Of a stretch of 64,000 nucleotides of DNA, positions 11,849 to 23,299 are shown one piece after another. The notes beneath the pieces are model-generated. The model searched no databases. It was not told the DNA's origin and saw nothing but the letters and a program-made list of their open reading frames with translations. Location of the stretch: the NCBI RefSeq assembly GCF_963678635.1, contig NC_087062.1, positions 25,500,177 to 25,564,176 on the forward strand. The letters are read 5' to 3'. The position numbers and the translations under genes were made by a program. This DNA comes from Symsagittifera roscoffensis. Its lineage: Eukaryota > Xenacoelomorpha > Acoela > Convolutidae. Each line of letters starts with the position of its first letter. The first letter of the stretch is position 1.

Positions 11849-14390
11849 GTTTTAATTAATTATGCCTTCTGAAAGAACTAAATTGGTTTGAATAAAAAAC
11901 TACCCAAAAACATATGTTCCGTTACTTGCTTCGCAAGTCAGAACCGTAAACATTTTTCCCCCGCTTTTTTACGCTCGCTCAAAAAACGTCTAACAAACAT
12001 TTGGGATTGATTGTTCGAACTAATCCCAAAAAAAAGGGGTGAGAAAACTATCTTAGGCAGTATGTTGTCATCGCAACTTTAGGCACGTTGAAGAAAAATT
12101 TGCACCAGTTGAAGTGTGGCATAACTTTAAAGGCGTGAATTTGATTTCGTTAATATAAGTGATGGCAAAATTTATATTTTTGTAATTTTTCCGTGCTAAT
12201 TTATTGCAGCTAAACTGTGAAAAGNNNNNNNNNNNNNNNNNNNNNNNNNNNNNNNNNNNNNNNNNNNNNNNNNNNNNNNNNNNNNNNNNNNNNNNNNNNN
12301 NNNNNNNNNNNNNNNNNNNNNNNNNNNNNNNNNNNNNNNNNNNNNNNNNNNNNNNNNNNNNNNNNNNNNNNNNNNNNNNNNNNNNNNNNNNNNNNNNNNN
12401 NNNNNNNNNNNNNNNNNNNNNNNNAAACAAAAAATACTAAACCAAAAGCGCTCTTAAATTTTGCAGATTATTCACATTGTTTTTCTTCATAATCTCCTCG
12501 CGAACTCCAAAAGCGTGTTTTTGTGATGGCGATGGTAAAATCTCATTTAAAACATCTCTTCGTAATTTAAAATGGCATAAATGTAATTAGATGCCGCAGC
12601 ATTTCCCCCTTCTGAAAAATTAATCCCATTACGGCAATCTATCTGTCAAAAACAGAGAGTGCAATTCTGAGTGTCCAAATTGGAGTTTACCTCCAAAATA
12701 GCAAAATTATTCCCGCGGTCATTGTTCAATTTTCAAACAAAAATGGTTTATAAACTGCAAAATTGGATCAATACTTATAGTCATCAAATCGATATTTTTA
12801 CAATTACAATCGTTTCAGCATGATTTCGCTGAAGATAATTTGACGATCTCTCCAGGTTTTGGTAAGCAAAATTTTGCACAACTTTTAACAAAAAAGGTTT
12901 TGGAGAAGTTTAGAAAAAGAAACCTAGTGGTCAAAAAAACGACAAAATTTTTCGAACATTGCCCTTTCAAAAGCCGGAGGCAACTAACTGTTGCACAAAA
13001 AAATTCACCTAAAACTTGTTTAACAAAATTGAGTGTTTAGTTTTCTAAATTTTTTCCGGAATTGTTAAATTTAACACTTACCACTTCAACATATAACAAC
13101 TCAAGTGCGTGTTATTTTTTTTTCACTGTCGTACAAACTAACTACGTTTTTTCTCGCAACTACGTTTAATACGGAGGCGAAGCAGAACTGCGCACAATTT
13201 GCGATACAACGCCATAAAAACGGCATGACAGCTAGTCAAAAAAAAATCAAAAACTATCAACCAAAATCTCAATGAGTTCGTCTCGAAAAAATTTGTCGAG
13301 AAAAACAGTTGTTAGTGTAGAATAAGCCTTGAATCAAAACTAAGAATCGCTAACTGAGGAGACAGCAACTTGGGCACTATGTTTTTGGAAAGAAGTATGT
13401 TCTTCTCGAAATCCACAAATGAACAAAAATCTGTTTTTACTCTTCAAACGACGTAAGAAAAGACGACTTAAACGATATAAAAAACGCCAAAACCATTTAA
13501 GTGAAAAAAAAATTCAACGCAAAAGTTATACAACACCGTAGAAATCAGTTACCTGCACCATTATAAAGTCTAAATATGGTTTTCCCCAATAGTATAACCC
13601 CAATTTCAGCCATTCTGTAGACAATTTAAAGTCAATATCAGTAACAAAAAAATTAGCCGTTTGCTAGGCATGTATCCCAGAAGCTTCCAAACAGAGTTTT
13701 TTTAGATGCAAACTTTGCAAACACAGGTAGAAAAACGGTAAAAAACTATAAAACAAAAAACGAAAACATCACAGTAAAAAATAAAATAAAATTGGAAAAC
13801 TAAACTTGAGCCATGCGCCTGAAACGAACAGCGGACCTAGCGATTGGAAATGTATCGTCCTCGATTTTGCTTCTTGTTCCATAGAAACACTGCAAACATT
13901 AGACACTTTTTATATGAACATTTTTAGTTTTGCGCGTTGGGCTAGGAAAAAATGTAATATAACACTAAATTTGCTAGCTTGCGGCCCATGATGATCCGTG
14001 CTATTTTCTGGTAATACTTATGCAACATTCTTAGGTGGGAAACATAGCTCGAAAATTGTCTGAAGGTTTCAAGCAGAAAACAATACAGCTGTTTCTTGCA
14101 AAGAGCTATTTAGCTCTTTTTCGTGGTATTCATCATACATAGAGAGATCTTACTGTTTTTTGGGGATAGGGAATAAGCTATTGATCGTAGGTTTGCGAAA
14201 ATACTTCATTAGTTTAATAATAATAATTGTAGTTCCTGCGAATCGCAGAGGAGCTATCAGTAGGCCTTAACAGTCCTGTCGAGGATAGTCCATTTGTATT
14301 ATCTCCCCACATTCCAGCCAAGCTGTTTTTTTTGCGCCTTGAATTTTTTTACGTGGTACCACTATTGCAGCAAAATTTGGTCAGGTTGAG
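11849..14390. other. No gene seen; contains assembly gap
   Basis: Sequence without a supported gene, interrupted by 200 N at 12225-12424. Open frames running through the N block are artefacts. A tail of the GAGGCGAAG SINE family lies at about 13172-13237. Confidence 0.5.
12225..12424. other. Assembly gap, 200 N
   Basis: Exactly 200 N; the second gap in the window has the same length, so the size is a placeholder and the true distance is unknown. Confidence 0.98.
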
Positions 14391-14394
14391 GTAG

Positions 14395-14520
14395 ACCTGA
14401 AGCTGGAGGTCAAGTGAGAGCTTGATCTCACACACTATCATTGCCATGGCATGGGATCGATTACACGATCTGACGATATCAAAGTGAACGCCTTACCACT
14501 GTGCTAAGTGCCTCTCATTA
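14395..14520 (-). repeat. tRNA-derived SINE head
   Basis: On the minus strand GGCACTTAGCACAGTGG (near 14510-14494) matches an RNA polymerase III A box (TAGCACAGTGG), and GTGTAATCGATCCC (near 14465-14451) resembles a B box, at tRNA-like spacing. The arms do not pair as a full cloverleaf, so this is a SINE head or tRNA relic, not a working tRNA gene. Confidence 0.65.
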
Positions 14521-15287
14521 GGTTGAATCATTTCGAGGTATTTCTTGATATCTTGATGGCGATCAGTCACATATAGAAAGAAATCAGGTATGAAGAGAAT
14601 CCAAAAAACGTTGAGAAGCAAAAAGCTAAGTTTTTTTATTATAATACAACACTTCACGCGGTACATTTTTTGTGTTAGCTGAGACTGACTGAAAATAAAA
14701 CCCACCCCAATTGATTTTTGGGTTGCAAAATACGCCTTAATTGCTAAATGCTGAGGGTCTGTTAACAAAGCTACGGGGAGTGCAAAAATTAATAAGAAAG
14801 GTTTCACACTTGATAAGAAAGGAGTTCCCGCACTGAAGTTTTATGGTTGACAGTCGATGATAATTGCATTTTTATTGTCTGTCTCTCTGAAATTGGAAAA
14901 CTATCGATCGCAACTGATTAAAAATGGATTAAAATATTACTATTTTTCAGAGAAGTAAACCCCATTCCCAATCAATTTAGACAAAAACTATCTAACGCAA
15001 TATAATCTTTTTATCCGACAATGGTATATAATCAGTTTTTTATTTGTATCTCTTTTCATGTGTTATTTTCATTCATTTTTAGTTAGTTCTTTGGTTGTCT
15101 TTCTTTATTTTCAAAGTTTCTCTAATCTCAATCGCGTTTTTTTTTTTAAAATACCTTTTTTGTATAGCTTTTACATGTACTTCTTTCCATTTCTTATGCT
15201 CCCAGCCCCCAATCCCACGTTCTAGCTTCCGTCCACAAATAATTTTTACCCCACTCACGTCATTAATCTTCCTCCTCTTTCAGTTGA

Positions 15288-15475
15288 ACGCGTTGGGGAG
15301 GGGGGGGGGTTGAATGCAAGCAGGGGGCTGGTAAAAGGGGGTACGAGGATCGGTAAGCGGGGGATGTGGTGCGGGAGAAATAGAGGAATCTGGTTGGGAG
15401 CGTGATGGAGATAGTGATGGGGTCTCGATGGTGGGGACGTGATGGTAGAGGGGTGGTGAACCTGGGGATGAACTG
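15288..15475. other. G-rich island
   Basis: About 190 bases very rich in G, with runs of up to ten, in otherwise AT-rich sequence. The plus strand is purine-loaded and several G runs are spaced as in quadruplex-forming DNA. No coding sense is seen in either direction. Confidence 0.7.
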
Positions 15476-15569
15476 CAAAAGTAGAGAAAACACTTTATAT
15501 CTAAAAAATCAATTTCATTGGATTTTATCAGCAAACAAAATCGATCAGCTAGGAAAAAAAAATTTTGCA

Positions 15570-15612
15570 CAGAAGCGAAGCTGAGCTTCGCACCACTTGC
15601 GATACAAGAGGA
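15570..15612 (-). repeat. SINE tail (GAGGCGAAG family)
   Basis: AAGCGAAGCTGAGCTTCGCACC followed by ACTTGCGATACAA matches the tails at 24523, 41449 and 54233. The hairpin GCGAAGCTgAGCTTCGC is the recognisable core. Confidence 0.65.
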
Positions 15613-15689
15613 TTAAAACAGTATGATCTTCAAGAAATAACAAAGGTAACTTCTAACGATGAAATTGAAAAAGGAACAACGGTGTCTGT

Positions 15690-15800
15690 ACAAAAAGTCC
15701 AATACAAAACAGTCCAACACAGAACAGTCCGGAAAAAATTCAAATTGAACAAAAAAACAGTCCGATACAAAACAGACGGAAAAACAGTCCGAAGTAATAA
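15690..15800 (+). repeat. AACAGTCCG short tandem repeat
   Basis: The phrase AACAGTCC(G/A) recurs five times here with irregular spacers such as ATACAA. It accounts for the unusually long 149-codon open frame over this spot, which I do not regard as a gene. Confidence 0.7.
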
Positions 15801-15854
15801 TTGTTTCAACAAACCGGTAGGCCAAAAAGTGTTCAACAAACATGAACGACAAAA

Positions 15855-15995
15855 CAGTGACTGTCGTAGTCGCGCCCACGTGTTGCGAGCTTGCCAACAG
15901 AGGGTAAGGACTCTATACGAAGATTATAGCCGGTTATCACCACAAAGCGGCGACGCGCTCGTAGCACGCCAACCGGAGATTTTAAACTGGGCTGT
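15855..15995 (+). repeat. GC-rich dispersed module, copy 1
   Basis: Begins CGTAGTCGCGCCCACGTGTT, continues GCGAGCTTGCCAACAGAGGG and ends in the CGGCGACGCGC block. It matches 45357-45490 closely and 31359-31455 in part. Confidence 0.8.
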
Positions 15996-15999
15996 TATT

Positions 16000-17340
16000 T
16001 TGTTCATTACATAGTGTTTGGACTATTTTGTATTAGACTGTTCTGAGAGGACCGTTTTGTAAACGCACCGGAACAACAAAAACAAAAAAAAAAGAAAAAA
16101 AAAGCTTTTTTTAATGATTTTATAATTACGTTTTTTACAGAAAACCATATGGAGTTAGTTTGGAGAGTTCGAAAAGGGTGCCTGACTTTTTCGTGCTCAT
16201 TGAACGAAAAAGCAAATGTTTTTGGTGTAAATTCAAAAAAATCAAAAAGAAAAGTCCGCAAAAATTTTTGTGACTCAAGTACTGCACTGCCACTAGTGGT
16301 CTTCAGAAAGATGGAAAAAAGTTGAATTTAGACAAAAGAAAGAGAAAAAAACAGATGAGAGAAAAAGAGAGTTTGTGATGCGGGATCTAAGCCGATAAAA
16401 ATGAACAGTCGAACGATAGTCCCCAAGAACAGAAATCTTCTAGTTTAAAAAAGAGGTCTCGGTCCGGATTAAAACCCTAAGCCTTTGTCGTCTCACCACA
16501 TTCTACTCCAAATGCGCTGGACGCTAGAACAAATTTCAATTTTAAGTAAAGCAAGTCGAAACACGTCTAACAATTGAATAGAAAAAATATATAAAGGTTT
16601 ATTACATCCGGCAAGTAAGCCGAGAGGAGTTAGACAAAATCCATGAAGCCGACAAAAAAAAACTAGTTAATTCAGTAAAAATTGAGCATGCCAGAAGCAT
16701 ATCAAGTGCTGTCAAGTGATTCAGCAGCATATCAACGACAAGAGATTCAACTTTGTTAACCCAGAAAATGTCTCTATTTAGGTTTGATAACGCTTGCTAA
16801 TCGCAAATGTATCATTATCAATTCTGATGGATTATGATTTTTACATAACCGATTAAAAATCGATTAAAAACTGAAAAAGATTAAAAATCGATGTAAATTT
16901 GCCACAATATTCGATTATTCAGAAATATTTTAGTCAACGAAATTTTAAATTTATCGACTTTAACCAAAAACATTCAGAAAACTTCAATCCAGTGATAAGC
17001 TTCAAACTCGATTTTTAGGACCCTTTTTTACTGCCGCCAACATCAAGTTCTAGGGGATAAAAATTGGGTCTTGTATGTAAATGACTGGACCAATTAAATC
17101 GCCTCAATTTTGAATGATTTGAGTGCAATTGATTTATTGCGTGTAAACAGTATAATGCATTTTATATAATTTAAAAAAAGCAATTATTAAACCCCGACAA
17201 CATTATCAAAAAAGATCACAAGTAAAATAGCTTATACGATTGCAGTCAACAATTTTATTGACGTATTTTAATTTTCCATTGATCGCCATCATTTCAATGG
17301 CTTAAAATAGTTTGAATCAAAAACCACCTCGAGCATGGAT
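16000..17340. other. No gene; SINE remnant inside
   Basis: AT-rich. On the minus strand near 16510-16440 a GGTGAGACGACAAAGG plus GGGTTTTAATCCGG pair resembles the head of a tRNA-derived SINE. Nothing else is supported. Confidence 0.5.
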
Positions 17341-17345
17341 ATGAA

Positions 17346-17525
17346 CAGGGGCGGACGCACCCCCCCCCCCCCTCAGGGATTCGACCCCCTGCCGACCCAA
17401 AAGGTCCCCCTTTGATACTTCTAAGAAATGCAGTTTTAGCCGACTAACCTTTAAATTTTTCTAAAGGCGCCTTTGGCGCCAATATATACTAATTTACTAA
17501 TTTTGAGGGGGGAGCGCGCGAAAAT
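17346..17525 (+). mobile_element. CAGGGGCGGATTTAG-ended MITE, copy 2
   Basis: Starts CAGGGGCGGACGC, then a C run, then TCAGGGATTCGACCCCCTGC and the GGCGCCTTTGGCGCC palindrome shared with copies 1 and 3. The right part is missing or unrecognisable after the GGGAGCGCGCG block. Confidence 0.65.
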
Positions 17526-20500
17526 AAAACCGTTTCTTTGTGAAACTGAAAAAAAAAGTGAGAGAGAGTTTTTGTCGCACACTGTCGAGAAGAATCGGAA
17601 CAAAAAATCATAAAAAGATAAAGCAGGAAAGTTTGAAGGTTTAATTTTTTTGTGCTTATGGCAATAGTAAGAAGTAATTTTGCGATTTTCGCACCTTTAC
17701 TGGTTTTTACTTGTTTTTCCAATTTTATAAACAAGAGGGGTTTTTATACAAGCTTTCTCTTGCCAAAAACCTGGTTAAAAAAAATTTAATCTGAAATTTA
17801 ACAATTTATAAAATTGCAGTTCTCTATTTTAATTGAGAAAAAGTGCCGTTTTCTCTGTCACAAAATTTCTATGAGGCTATGTACAACCCCGCCAATGAGA
17901 CCGATTTGAAACAAACATATATTTATTCTAACTCTGAGCAAAAAAAATCTTTTCAGACATCAACAAATCAACAAAAGATGTAATTTCACCTCAATGCAGC
18001 GACTCGAAAGATACAGTTATCAAGTTTCATTTTTGGTACAATGTCAAATTATTTTATTTCAAGCATCTGAAATTTGAAAATGTCCTTTTTATTTTCTTAA
18101 ACACCTTTTGTTAATTTTCGTTTTCTTCGCCTGTTTGATCCAAGGTAATATACGTGACTGCTGAATCTATCACTCGCTTGGATTTGACTTGTGACGTAAA
18201 ATTTCGGGGTTCTCGATCGACCGCGATTAAAAATTAGCGCGGTTCTTAAGTGCTCTTTGGTTATCTGATTTCTCGCTGAATTTTTTCACGTCGATGGCTG
18301 TGCGGATATTTTATAATTGCCCCGAAATATTGATTAAATTCTATTCACGTGTCAGTCGCACCACAAACTATGAACAATTTAAACCCTCCCAGCCCTCATT
18401 GAATCGTTGAGTTTTCATGGATATTCTAACTATTGTCCCAACATCGAAACCGACATTAAATTTCCCCATCAATTTCGCAAATAAAACTAGGTCCGATTTT
18501 GAGGCTGCACAAATTGACTCTAATTTAGTTGCACTTCTCAAAGCCCATTGACTTTACGGTACCATTTGTAGGGACAACCCATTTCTAGCAGTTTAATCAT
18601 TGTTCCTTCTTCTCTTTTCCTAAGAATTTCGATTATTTCTGTTGTACACAAACGCCCGTGTCGATTTACAATCTATTTTTTACTGTAGTTAATAAGCGCA
18701 AGCAACATAAAAAACTAGTCGTAAAAAGGCAAAACAAAATTATCTGAAGAAAGATCAAACATGCTCCAAAAATTCCTTTCATCATGCGAACGTTTTAATT
18801 ATTTTCGCCGGAATTCACTAAAACGCTTCTTAAATCATCCATCTGAAAATTACCCCGGTGGGTTGTTGTAAGTAAACACGTTTCACGTTTTTGTTTATTT
18901 TTACCATACTTCTCGCGCCCAATTTTTGAATTTTCTTCAAAGACTGTTTTCAATCAAAATTCGCACTTTATTGAAAAAAATCGTTGAATAGTTGACACAG
19001 GGAATCAAAAATTTAACAATTTCATTTAGTCTGGAGTATCAAAAAACGGGCTTCTTTCAAGCAAAACAAGAATAAGAAAAACATTAAATGCCTGTCAATT
19101 ATGCTTCCATTTAATACTTTGCAATCGTTTCCATTCCATATGTTTTCTGCCAGTTAATTCTTCATATTGTCTGGTTCTTTGCAAGTGTGTATAAATCCAT
19201 CCTCTGGAGTGCCAATAAATGCAGTCCAGATTACGAATTAGGATAGCATTCATTCGGTGTCAACCAACCATGATACAACCACATCCTTCTTTTTCTACCT
19301 GGCAATCAGTTGAAGATTATATTTCACTACTTTGTCTCTCTATTTTGATTCAAGGTTCAACAGTGTATTAGGCCCAGCGGATTCATAAACAACCCAAAAA
19401 GCTAAGTTGTCGATATCAACCAGTCAAAATTAAATTACTAGCATTGACATTCAAATCACATTTCTTTCCACTGTCTCCCATTTTAAATCAGGTTAAATAA
19501 AAACATAAAAGTGGCCAAATATCAACTTTAAATGGTGATATCCGAGCTGTTTTTGGAAGAATTGATCATAAGTTTTGAGGTTGTCGTCTAAAAATGGGTG
19601 TCATAAATAGTGTCGAAATGTCGAACTCCTGCAGGGAGTGACGTCCCACCTGAATCCACCCCTGCCCCCCCCCCCCCTCCTGTATTAATTCAGGTAAGCT
19701 CTAAATGGTTAACAAAAAAACTGCAAATAAAATAACTCAAAGTAGTCAATATCTTAAATAAACAACAGAAACAGTTTTAAATAACACTTTTGGTTTTTTA
19801 AATATATTTGATTTTTTTGAAAGCTAGGTATTTTCAAACTAAGAGTATATTTAAAAAAATGCGATCTCTGTTTTCCATTGTTTTAGCTCTAGGTCAAATC
19901 GAACAAATAATAAAGCTAATAGACCAGAATCAGTTCCGCATTTAATGAACTGTAAAGCAAAAATAGCTCAGAAATTAAAATATCATTTTTTAAAAACATG
20001 TATAATAAATAACCAAATATGTACGAGTGTTGTTCTGATTCAGATTTGACTATGGGGATACTGGTGTTACTTCTTGTAACCTGGTTTCCGAATATGGTCC
20101 CGAATAAGTGACCCTGTTGCGTTTGCCTGTTGTGTTTGTCCTCGGGATGTTTACAGCGCAGACATCTTTATCTGCACACCTGTGGAGTTAAAAGCCAATA
20201 AACCAGGGATAATTTATGGATATAAGGGCGGAGGGCAGCATAGGGTGCTAAGTTGTAGAAAATAGAGGGGGTTGCTGTTTTTTTTCTAGTTGTTTACGTC
20301 AAGGTGTGAATTGCTCATATTTTAGCCCCGATTAGAACAGTGAAAATGCGATTGTATTCACACTCCATTTATTTTTGTGCTAAAATGAATGTAAATACTG
20401 GTAATTTAACTAAGACGCTTTCTGGTTCCAGCTTGCTTGTTTTTCCCTTAATCGAGGCTGCTTTTAATGTTTTTCTTTAAATTAACATAACATTTCAGGC

Positions 20501-21609
20501 ACAGTCAATCCCTGCACGAGCGGGTTAATTGAATTCTAAAACGTATCGGCAAACGCAGCAGCCTACGCCCTTAGTTCAATTCTTCTCTTACCAAATCTGG
20601 GGTAAAATTTGAGCCCACTTTGTTTATGAAGATAGCGGATACCAGACGAATTTATGACCAGTGACGGCATGTTTAGTTATAACCAGTCAGGAGTTATGAT
20701 TAGATTTATAAGTAATTATTCCACAGGCCGATTCAATTTCCATTATAATACATAAGAGAGCAATATACTTTAAGTGGTACTCTTGCAGTATTTGTAAGAT
20801 ATCTGCAAAGTCGAATCTTCAAATATTTTGTGTTTCCTTACCTATTCTCAGAACAAGGGCTGAAAAGATTGCGTGATTTGACGCGCCTTATCCCCTCCCG
20901 GAATTAAATGGCTCCCAAATCAATTTTGGCCTAATTGGATTTCATAAGTTAGACTCGGAGCCTTGTCACAAAAATAAATTTCACAAATTAATGCTTCACT
21001 GCTTTTAAATATCGCCCTCATTACATATTCCATTATAAACATCCTTTCTTAGTTCTGCTTTCTGGTTCAGACAGTATTTCAAAAATCACCCTGTTTTAGC
21101 GCAAATTTCTTCAAAGCAGATTTTACTTTACTCAGCCAAAAATATCACCCACGGCTAAATCTATCAGAGCTTTAGGGCGAAGTATCGCTAGAGTGTAACT
21201 TGTTTTAAATCCAATTGTAGAAACCAAAAACCTACTTCAATTTATTTGAACAGTTTTGCGGTTGTTTTAAAGAGTCCAGCGACAACAATGAGGAAACACA
21301 GTGCCTAACGTACCCGAGAAATAATGTCAAAACACAAGACGCAATATTGAAACCAAATCTTAACAGCAGGACTTTCTCTGTTGTCTAATCCCAATTTTAT
21401 TGCCCGCAAAGTTTACCTTCAAAACTTGCCGTGATACAGACAACTTTGTCCACGCGGTAACATTCAAACTTAACCGGGTTTGAGCAGGTAAATTTGCCTG
21501 GCGAAAGGGTTCCACTGATTATCAATGATTTCAATCGAAGCGCCAAGTTTTACCCAGTTAAGAAATTTACAAGTACCGAAATCCATGTGACTTATCACGA
21601 AATTCACAG
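17526..21609. other. Long stretch upstream of the LRR gene, no gene seen
   Basis: About 4 kb with no supported gene and fewer recognisable repeats than elsewhere. A degenerate CACCTGAATCCACCCCTG end of the MITE family lies at about 19648-19665. The 20.0-21.6 kb part is the likely location of promoter and upstream non-coding exons for the LRR gene, but no element can be pointed to. Confidence 0.4.
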
Positions 21610-21623
21610 ATTAAACTCACGAA
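21608..21623 (+). promoter_or_regulatory. Splice acceptor just upstream of the LRR start codon
   Basis: TTCACAG ends at 21609, and 14 bases (ATTAAACTCACGAA) separate it from ATG. The 5' end of the message is therefore either joined from an upstream exon or supplied by trans-splicing. The start context is favourable: G at -3 and G at +4. Confidence 0.5.
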
Positions 21624-22622
21624 ATGGTCTCCATTTATCGAATCTTAACCCTATTTTTTGCATCTGAGATTTCAATCCAGGCATCTGAGGTTTGCTACCC
21701 TAGATGCAGATGTCGCTCAGAATCCAATATTGCATGCATAGAAAGATCAGGTTCGCCATTCACCCAAATTCCAGATTTCCTGACCAAATTTGATTACAGA
21801 ATCCGACAAATTACAATCAAAAACCAAAACATCCAAGAACTTTCACCGACCACCAGAAACGCTCTTAACTTCGTTCCTTACATCGAGCAGCTTTCAATCA
21901 CTAGAAGTAATGTTACTTATGTGGAACCGCATGTTTTCAACGCCGGGTTCCGCCGATTTCAGGCCCTGGATCTATCCAGGAATTCTATCAAGAAAATTCC
22001 AAGCGCCGCTTTTTACGGATTACAAAACGCTACTGTTATATCATTAGCTAAAAATGCGATTACTTCTGTCGACGAAAACTTCTTCGGGACTTATTCCTTA
22101 CGACCATGGTCGGGTAACATGATGATTAAGTTAAATGAGAACCGACTAGAGACGTTTCCAGGAGCCTTCGTAGAGCGAATTGAAAGATTCATTCGTATGA
22201 ACATGCCGACAACGACAAAAATTACAATCGATTTATCCGAGAACCCTTTACGTTGCGACTGTTCAATAAACTGGTTCGTATCTTCTGAGTTCGAACACGT
22301 AGAAGTGATCGGAACATGTAGCGACAATACAGGTTTCCCCGAAGTCCAAGGAACGTCGCTTCAGAGAATCAAACAAGACGCCGAACTTTTCAAAGGCTGT
22401 AAAACTGGCACGTTTTTCAACTTCAATTTGCTATCAATGCAAACTCTTTTAATAGCCATAGGTGCTTTCACAGTTTTTGTTATTCTCATTATATGTTTGT
22501 ACAATAGGATATCGGAATGCGTGTACGAGCGGAAGATGCAAAGATACGCCGAATCGTCACAGAGAATTCCGATGTCTCGGTCGAAAAACAACATCACCTA
22601 CAATGACATTTCTCTAATTTAG
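21624..22622 (+). CDS. Leucine-rich repeat type I membrane protein, single exon
   Basis: A 332-residue protein. Residues 1-20 form a signal peptide; 24-38 are an LRR N-terminal cap (C24, C28, C30, C38). About four to five LRRs follow at roughly 85-208, the clearest being QALDLSRNSIKKIPSAAFYG and VISLAKNAITSVDENFF. The C-terminal cap (NPLRCDCSINWF) uses C211, C213, C232 and C259. A hydrophobic helix spans about 274-293, and a 39-residue cytoplasmic tail ends in YNDISLI. NVT and NAT sequons lie in the ectodomain. The layout (caps, few LRRs, one TM, short tail without a kinase or TIR domain) fits a small adhesion or co-receptor protein, as in LRRC/LRTM-like families; no exact orthologue can be named. 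AATAAA follows at 22779-22784. Coding sequence is uninterrupted and clearly more GC-rich than its surroundings. Confidence 0.9.
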   Translation: MVSIYRILTLFFASEISIQASEVCYPRCRCRSESNIACIERSGSPFTQIPDFLTKFDYRIRQITIKNQNIQELSPTTRNALNFVPYIEQLSITRSNVTYVEPHVFNAGFRRFQALDLSRNSIKKIPSAAFYGLQNATVISLAKNAITSVDENFFGTYSLRPWSGNMMIKLNENRLETFPGAFVERIERFIRMNMPTTTKITIDLSENPLRCDCSINWFVSSEFEHVEVIGTCSDNTGFPEVQGTSLQRIKQDAELFKGCKTGTFFNFNLLSMQTLLIAIGAFTVFVILIICLYNRISECVYERKMQRYAESSQRIPMSRSKNNITYNDISLI

Positions 22623-22778
22623 AGAACATAATATGACAAATATCCATATCTCAAAACAAGTTAAATTTACACTTTCAAGTGTTAGCTAAGTTGCATTAAT
22701 TTTTGAATAGTTTTAGACAATACAAATACAGTGCAATCATAATTAAACTGCTGTTTATTTTTTTTTTAAATGCTTACA

Positions 22779-22784
22779 AATAAA
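22779..22784 (+). terminator. Poly(A) signal of the LRR gene
   Basis: AATAAA about 157 bases after the stop codon, in a T- and A-rich context, just before the MITE at 22856. Confidence 0.5.
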
Positions 22785-22855
22785 AAAAATTAACTTGAAG
22801 TCTGTTTATTCTTATCAATTTAGATGAGTTTTGGCAAGAATTCAGCATTACAAAC

Positions 22856-23287
22856 ACCAGCAGATTCAGGGGGACGCCTCCTCTCAGGGATTCCCCTTAG
22901 TACTATTTTGAGATATCCATTTTTGACTGACTGACCCTAAAGTTTTTCTTAAGGCGCCGTTGGCCGCCAAAATATACTAATTTTGAGGTAGGTGGGTTGG
23001 GGGGGGGGGGGGGGGGGGGTTGGCGAAAAAACGCAATTTTTGGTCCAAAACGTTCCAAAAACTTTCCAAAAACTTCCCAACAACTTTGCCTAAAAACGCC
23101 TTTTTGACCTGTTTTTTAGAAAATTTGCTAAAATAAGAAATTAGAAAATTTTGTTAAAATAGGGTCTTTACAGGTCTTTGGGAGGGCTCAGAAAATCAAT
23201 TCGGCCGACCTAAAAAATGCCGACAAAATTTTCGAAATTTTGTTGAAAATCATCTCCTACCTCGAGAAAATCCTAAATCCGCCCCTG
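22856..23287 (+). mobile_element. CAGGGGCGGATTTAG-type MITE, copy 3, with target duplication
   Basis: The most complete member. ATTACAAAC occurs just before it (22847-22855) and just after (23288-23296), a 9-bp target duplication. The right end is CCTAAATCCGCCCCTG; the left shows CAGGGGGACGCC eleven bases in. The body has a 21-G run (22999-23019) and the GGCGCCgTTGGCcGCC block shared with copies 1 and 2. It encodes nothing, so an autonomous relative must have moved it. A 9-bp duplication would suit a Mutator-like mover, whereas the end sequence and copy 4 look more hAT-like. Confidence 0.7.
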
Positions 23288-23299
23288 ATTACAAACGTA

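Noticed and set aside
12068-12492. Open frames spanning the N gap
   Set aside because: They exist only because N codons are read as X.
14395-14520. A true tRNA gene on the minus strand
   Set aside because: A and B boxes are present, but acceptor and anticodon stems do not pair, and the sequence continues into a SINE-like body.
15565-16014. 149-codon plus-strand open frame
   Set aside because: It runs through a SINE tail, the AACAGTCC short tandem repeat and the GC-rich module; its length comes from repeats lacking stops, and no protein family is visible.
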